Shown: positions 62,061 to 64,000 of the stretch, piece after piece
Position numbering within the stretch: the first letter of the stretch is position 1
Layout: every line of letters begins with the position of its first letter
NCBI GenBank assembly: GCA_012845835.1
Contig: JABAKD010000027.1
Span: forward strand, 3,613,465-3,677,464
From: Undaria pinnatifida
Lineage: Eukaryota; Sar; Phaeophyceae; Laminariales; Alariaceae
Length of the DNA: 64,000 nt
Reading direction: 5' to 3'
Notes under the pieces: model-generated
Told to the model about the DNA's origin: nothing
The model's input: the letters and a program-made list of their open reading frames with translations, nothing else
Databases searched by the model: none
Position numbers and translations under genes: made by a program

Positions 62061-63181
62061 TACTGCGATTCGCCTGCACCTTATCCAAGACCTCTTTGTG
62101 CAGCTGACTCTGCGCCGCAACCACGCTCTGCACCTTCGCCGGAAGAGCCTTCTCGTCCAGCACATCCACCTGCCAATCCTGTCCGGTCGACGACGCCAAC
62201 GTGGACAACGCTACGCGAGGCGCTCTACCGAACCTGACATGATACGGGATAGAGCCGTACCTTTCGCGAAACGCAGGTTTTAAAGCCCACTGAACCGCCG
62301 GTACTAACTCTACCCAATCCTGGGCGGTCCGCCGCTCTTCATGAATCATGGCCTTCAAAGTACGCAACACCTCACGCATCATCCGTTCGCATGTACCATT
62401 AGACCAAGGCGAATTCGCAACTGAAAACCTCCTGTCAACACCAAGAGACTTCTCTAACGCAGCCATCATTTGATTCTTAAATGGGAAGCAGTGTCACTCA
62501 CCCACACCTCCGGAACCCCAATAATCTTACACCAGGTCAGGAGATGCTGCGCTGTCAAACGGGCAGTGCATGCTTCCATGGGCTCAAGCCAAACCCAATT
62601 GCTCATATCGTCCATCATGACGAGAATGTACCGGTATCCCTCGCCCTCATCCAGGCCATCGTCCCCCGGCCCGGCCCGCTCGCTCCAACATGGAGATAGT
62701 CGAAGTGGACCACTTCGCCCGGCCTGGTGCCGTGCACCGTCTCTCCAAGCGTACGTGACATTTTCTCCCCTGCCTTGCGTTCCATGCAATGGAGACACTG
62801 TTTGACAAGCTCGGCTACGTGCTCCTCCATGCAAAACCAACAGCAGTATTCCGACAGCCGGTGCAGAGTAGCCACGGCACCCCGATGGCCAGCCTTCTTC
62901 ATGTGAGCACAAACCATTAACCGTACCTGAAGCTGCGTAGCTCCTCCTGGAATCCAAAACACCGCGCGCCCATTAATTGGGAGCCGAAAAAGCCCCTCGG
63001 CATCCAAGCTGACTTGACCAACGTTCGTCATTAAGGACGTAGCCCCTAACGCGAGCGTGCCCAGGCTTGCCCGCGACGCTTGCTGCGCGTCGCGGATCAC
63101 CTGCTTAGAAGGAAGAGTTTCATCGGGCGCGCTAGCAGCATACACCGCGGTAGCGCGAACACTCACCGAAGGGACAGTCAC
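61995..63181 (-). pseudogene. Ty3 pol: integrase
   Basis: Zinc-binding region HMKKAGHRGAVATLHRL.. CLHCMERK near 62910-62780. The first catalytic Asp is in EVVHFDYLHVG near 62700, the second in VWVSDTASH near 62490, and the Glu in SNGTCERMMREVLRTLKAM near 62390. The GRAPR box then follows. Frame changes occur near 62650, 62470 and 62050. Confidence 0.78.
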
Positions 63182-63986
63182 CCACCGCGAGAGTAGATCC
63201 CCCCAGCAGTCACGATCTCCATAATGTGGATAATGGTACAGTCATATTGCCCCAGTACCGCCTTCCATTGGTCCAAACGTTGCGCCGTCGTCTTCGCAAC
63301 AGACGACACGCATGCCTCTGGATAAAAAAAGTACGCTAAATTCCGGTGGTCAGTATAAATATGCACGCCGTTCCACAACTGTACTCCAACCGCTTGAAAG
63401 TACTCACCACGGCGAAACCTTCTTTGTCCACCGTCGCCAAGCGCTGTTGTGACCCTTTGAAGGTCCCACCCAGGGATCCAAGAGGCTCGTGAGTCATGTC
63501 CTCGACTGAAACGCTGCGGTCGAGCTCTTCCTGGGGCACCTGCGTGAGAAAACTCCCCCAATGTTCATCGGAGGCATCCGGAAACATAAGCATCGCCCAT
63601 CCCGGCTTCGGGTGAGACAAAGCCACAACGTGAGCGACAAGATCCTGCGCCGCCTCCCAGGCCCCGACCAACCTCGAGGTCCAGTCCCCGGCCGAGATCA
63701 CGCGGTCAGATGCCACACGTTTAGTGCGACGCTTGGCGCCCGCCAGATGCTCCCCCAGGAAAACACGAAGAGGATAAACATCCTCTGCCATGCGCGGCAA
63801 AGACGTACGCAGCCAATTAACAGCCTGCAAGAACTGCATCAACTCGGCCCCAGTCTCGGGCCGCCTCATGGTGGCAAAGCCTGTCAACCGCTCAGGATCG
63901 TGCTTGATTTGCCCCTGCGAGTACACCTTCCCGCACCAAGTGATGCTAGTCTCGAAAAAGGTGCACTTGTGAGCCGCAGCATACAA
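63178..63986 (-). pseudogene. Ty3 pol: RT C-terminus and RNase H
   Basis: The segment at 63986-63336 carries CTFFETSITWCGKVYSQGQI and FLQAVNWLRTSLPRMAED (the post-palm region) and LMFPDASDEHWGSFLTQV (first RNase H acidic residue). The overlapping segment 63561-63178 carries the conserved HIYTDHRNLAYFF. The frame switch lies near 63390. Confidence 0.75.
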
Positions 63987-64000
63987 TCCGACCTCTTCCA

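Larger units (their letters stand above)
60697..64000 (-). mobile_element. Chromodomain Ty3/gypsy retrotransposon, 3' part, runs off the window
   Basis: Minus-strand order from the window end: RT connection region, RNase H, integrase (zinc finger, DDE core), chromodomain, untranslated region, LTR. RT palm and gag lie beyond 64000. About five frame changes separate overlapping open segments, so this copy appears inactive. Confidence 0.8.

Overview
The window looks like a repeat-rich nuclear contig from an intron-rich eukaryote, most plausibly a photosynthetic stramenopile of the brown-alga type. That assignment is inference. It rests on genes split into many short exons (about 35-260 nt) with GT-AG introns of a few hundred bases, a TTAGGG-type telomere-like tract, a chromodomain Ty3 element, a DIRS-like tyrosine-recombinase retroelement, and relics of the P-loop NTPase family shared by crinkler-type (CRN) and RHS proteins. 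There is no bacterial operon structure, rRNA gene or convincing complete tRNA gene.

Bases 1-35107 are dominated by one plus-strand gene for a pentatricopeptide-repeat (PPR) protein. I read 18 exons (about 890 codons). Exon 1 (1631-2020) is separated from exon 2 (25362) by a single intron of about 23.3 kb, and the split falls inside one PPR motif that reads straight across the junction. The giant intron holds a minisatellite, tandem satellites, foldback elements, GC-rich hairpins, a tRNA-derived SINE, Ty3-type gag fragments, LINE fragments, a pogo/Tigger-like TA-flanked transposon and a telomere-like tract. The remaining exons are packed into 25.4-35.1 kb.

Bases 35.1-42.6 kb hold little recognisable host coding sequence: an AAAAG array, a long C tract, a striking nested palindrome, and a decayed minus-strand DIRS-like element with RT, RNase H and tyrosine recombinase. 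At 42.69-43.61 kb there are short plus-strand exons of an unrecognised gene. At 59.22-60.40 kb there is another set of five in-phase plus-strand exons. The two sets could be one gene with an intron of about 15.6 kb, because the splice phases allow it.

Bases 43.9-58 kb between them are accessory DNA: LTR copies in opposite orientation, G-rich minisatellites, a tandem array with Pol III box-like motifs, further SINE copies, a 465-bp triplication, and two tandem minus-strand CRN/RHS-family pseudogenes, the second apparently interrupted by an insertion. From 60.7 kb to the window end lies the 3' part of a frameshifted chromodomain Ty3/gypsy element on the minus strand, flanked by a 311-bp LTR whose first 90 bases carry conserved nested stem-loops.

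All exon boundaries were read by eye from splice dinucleotides, frame and motif continuity. None has transcript support here.
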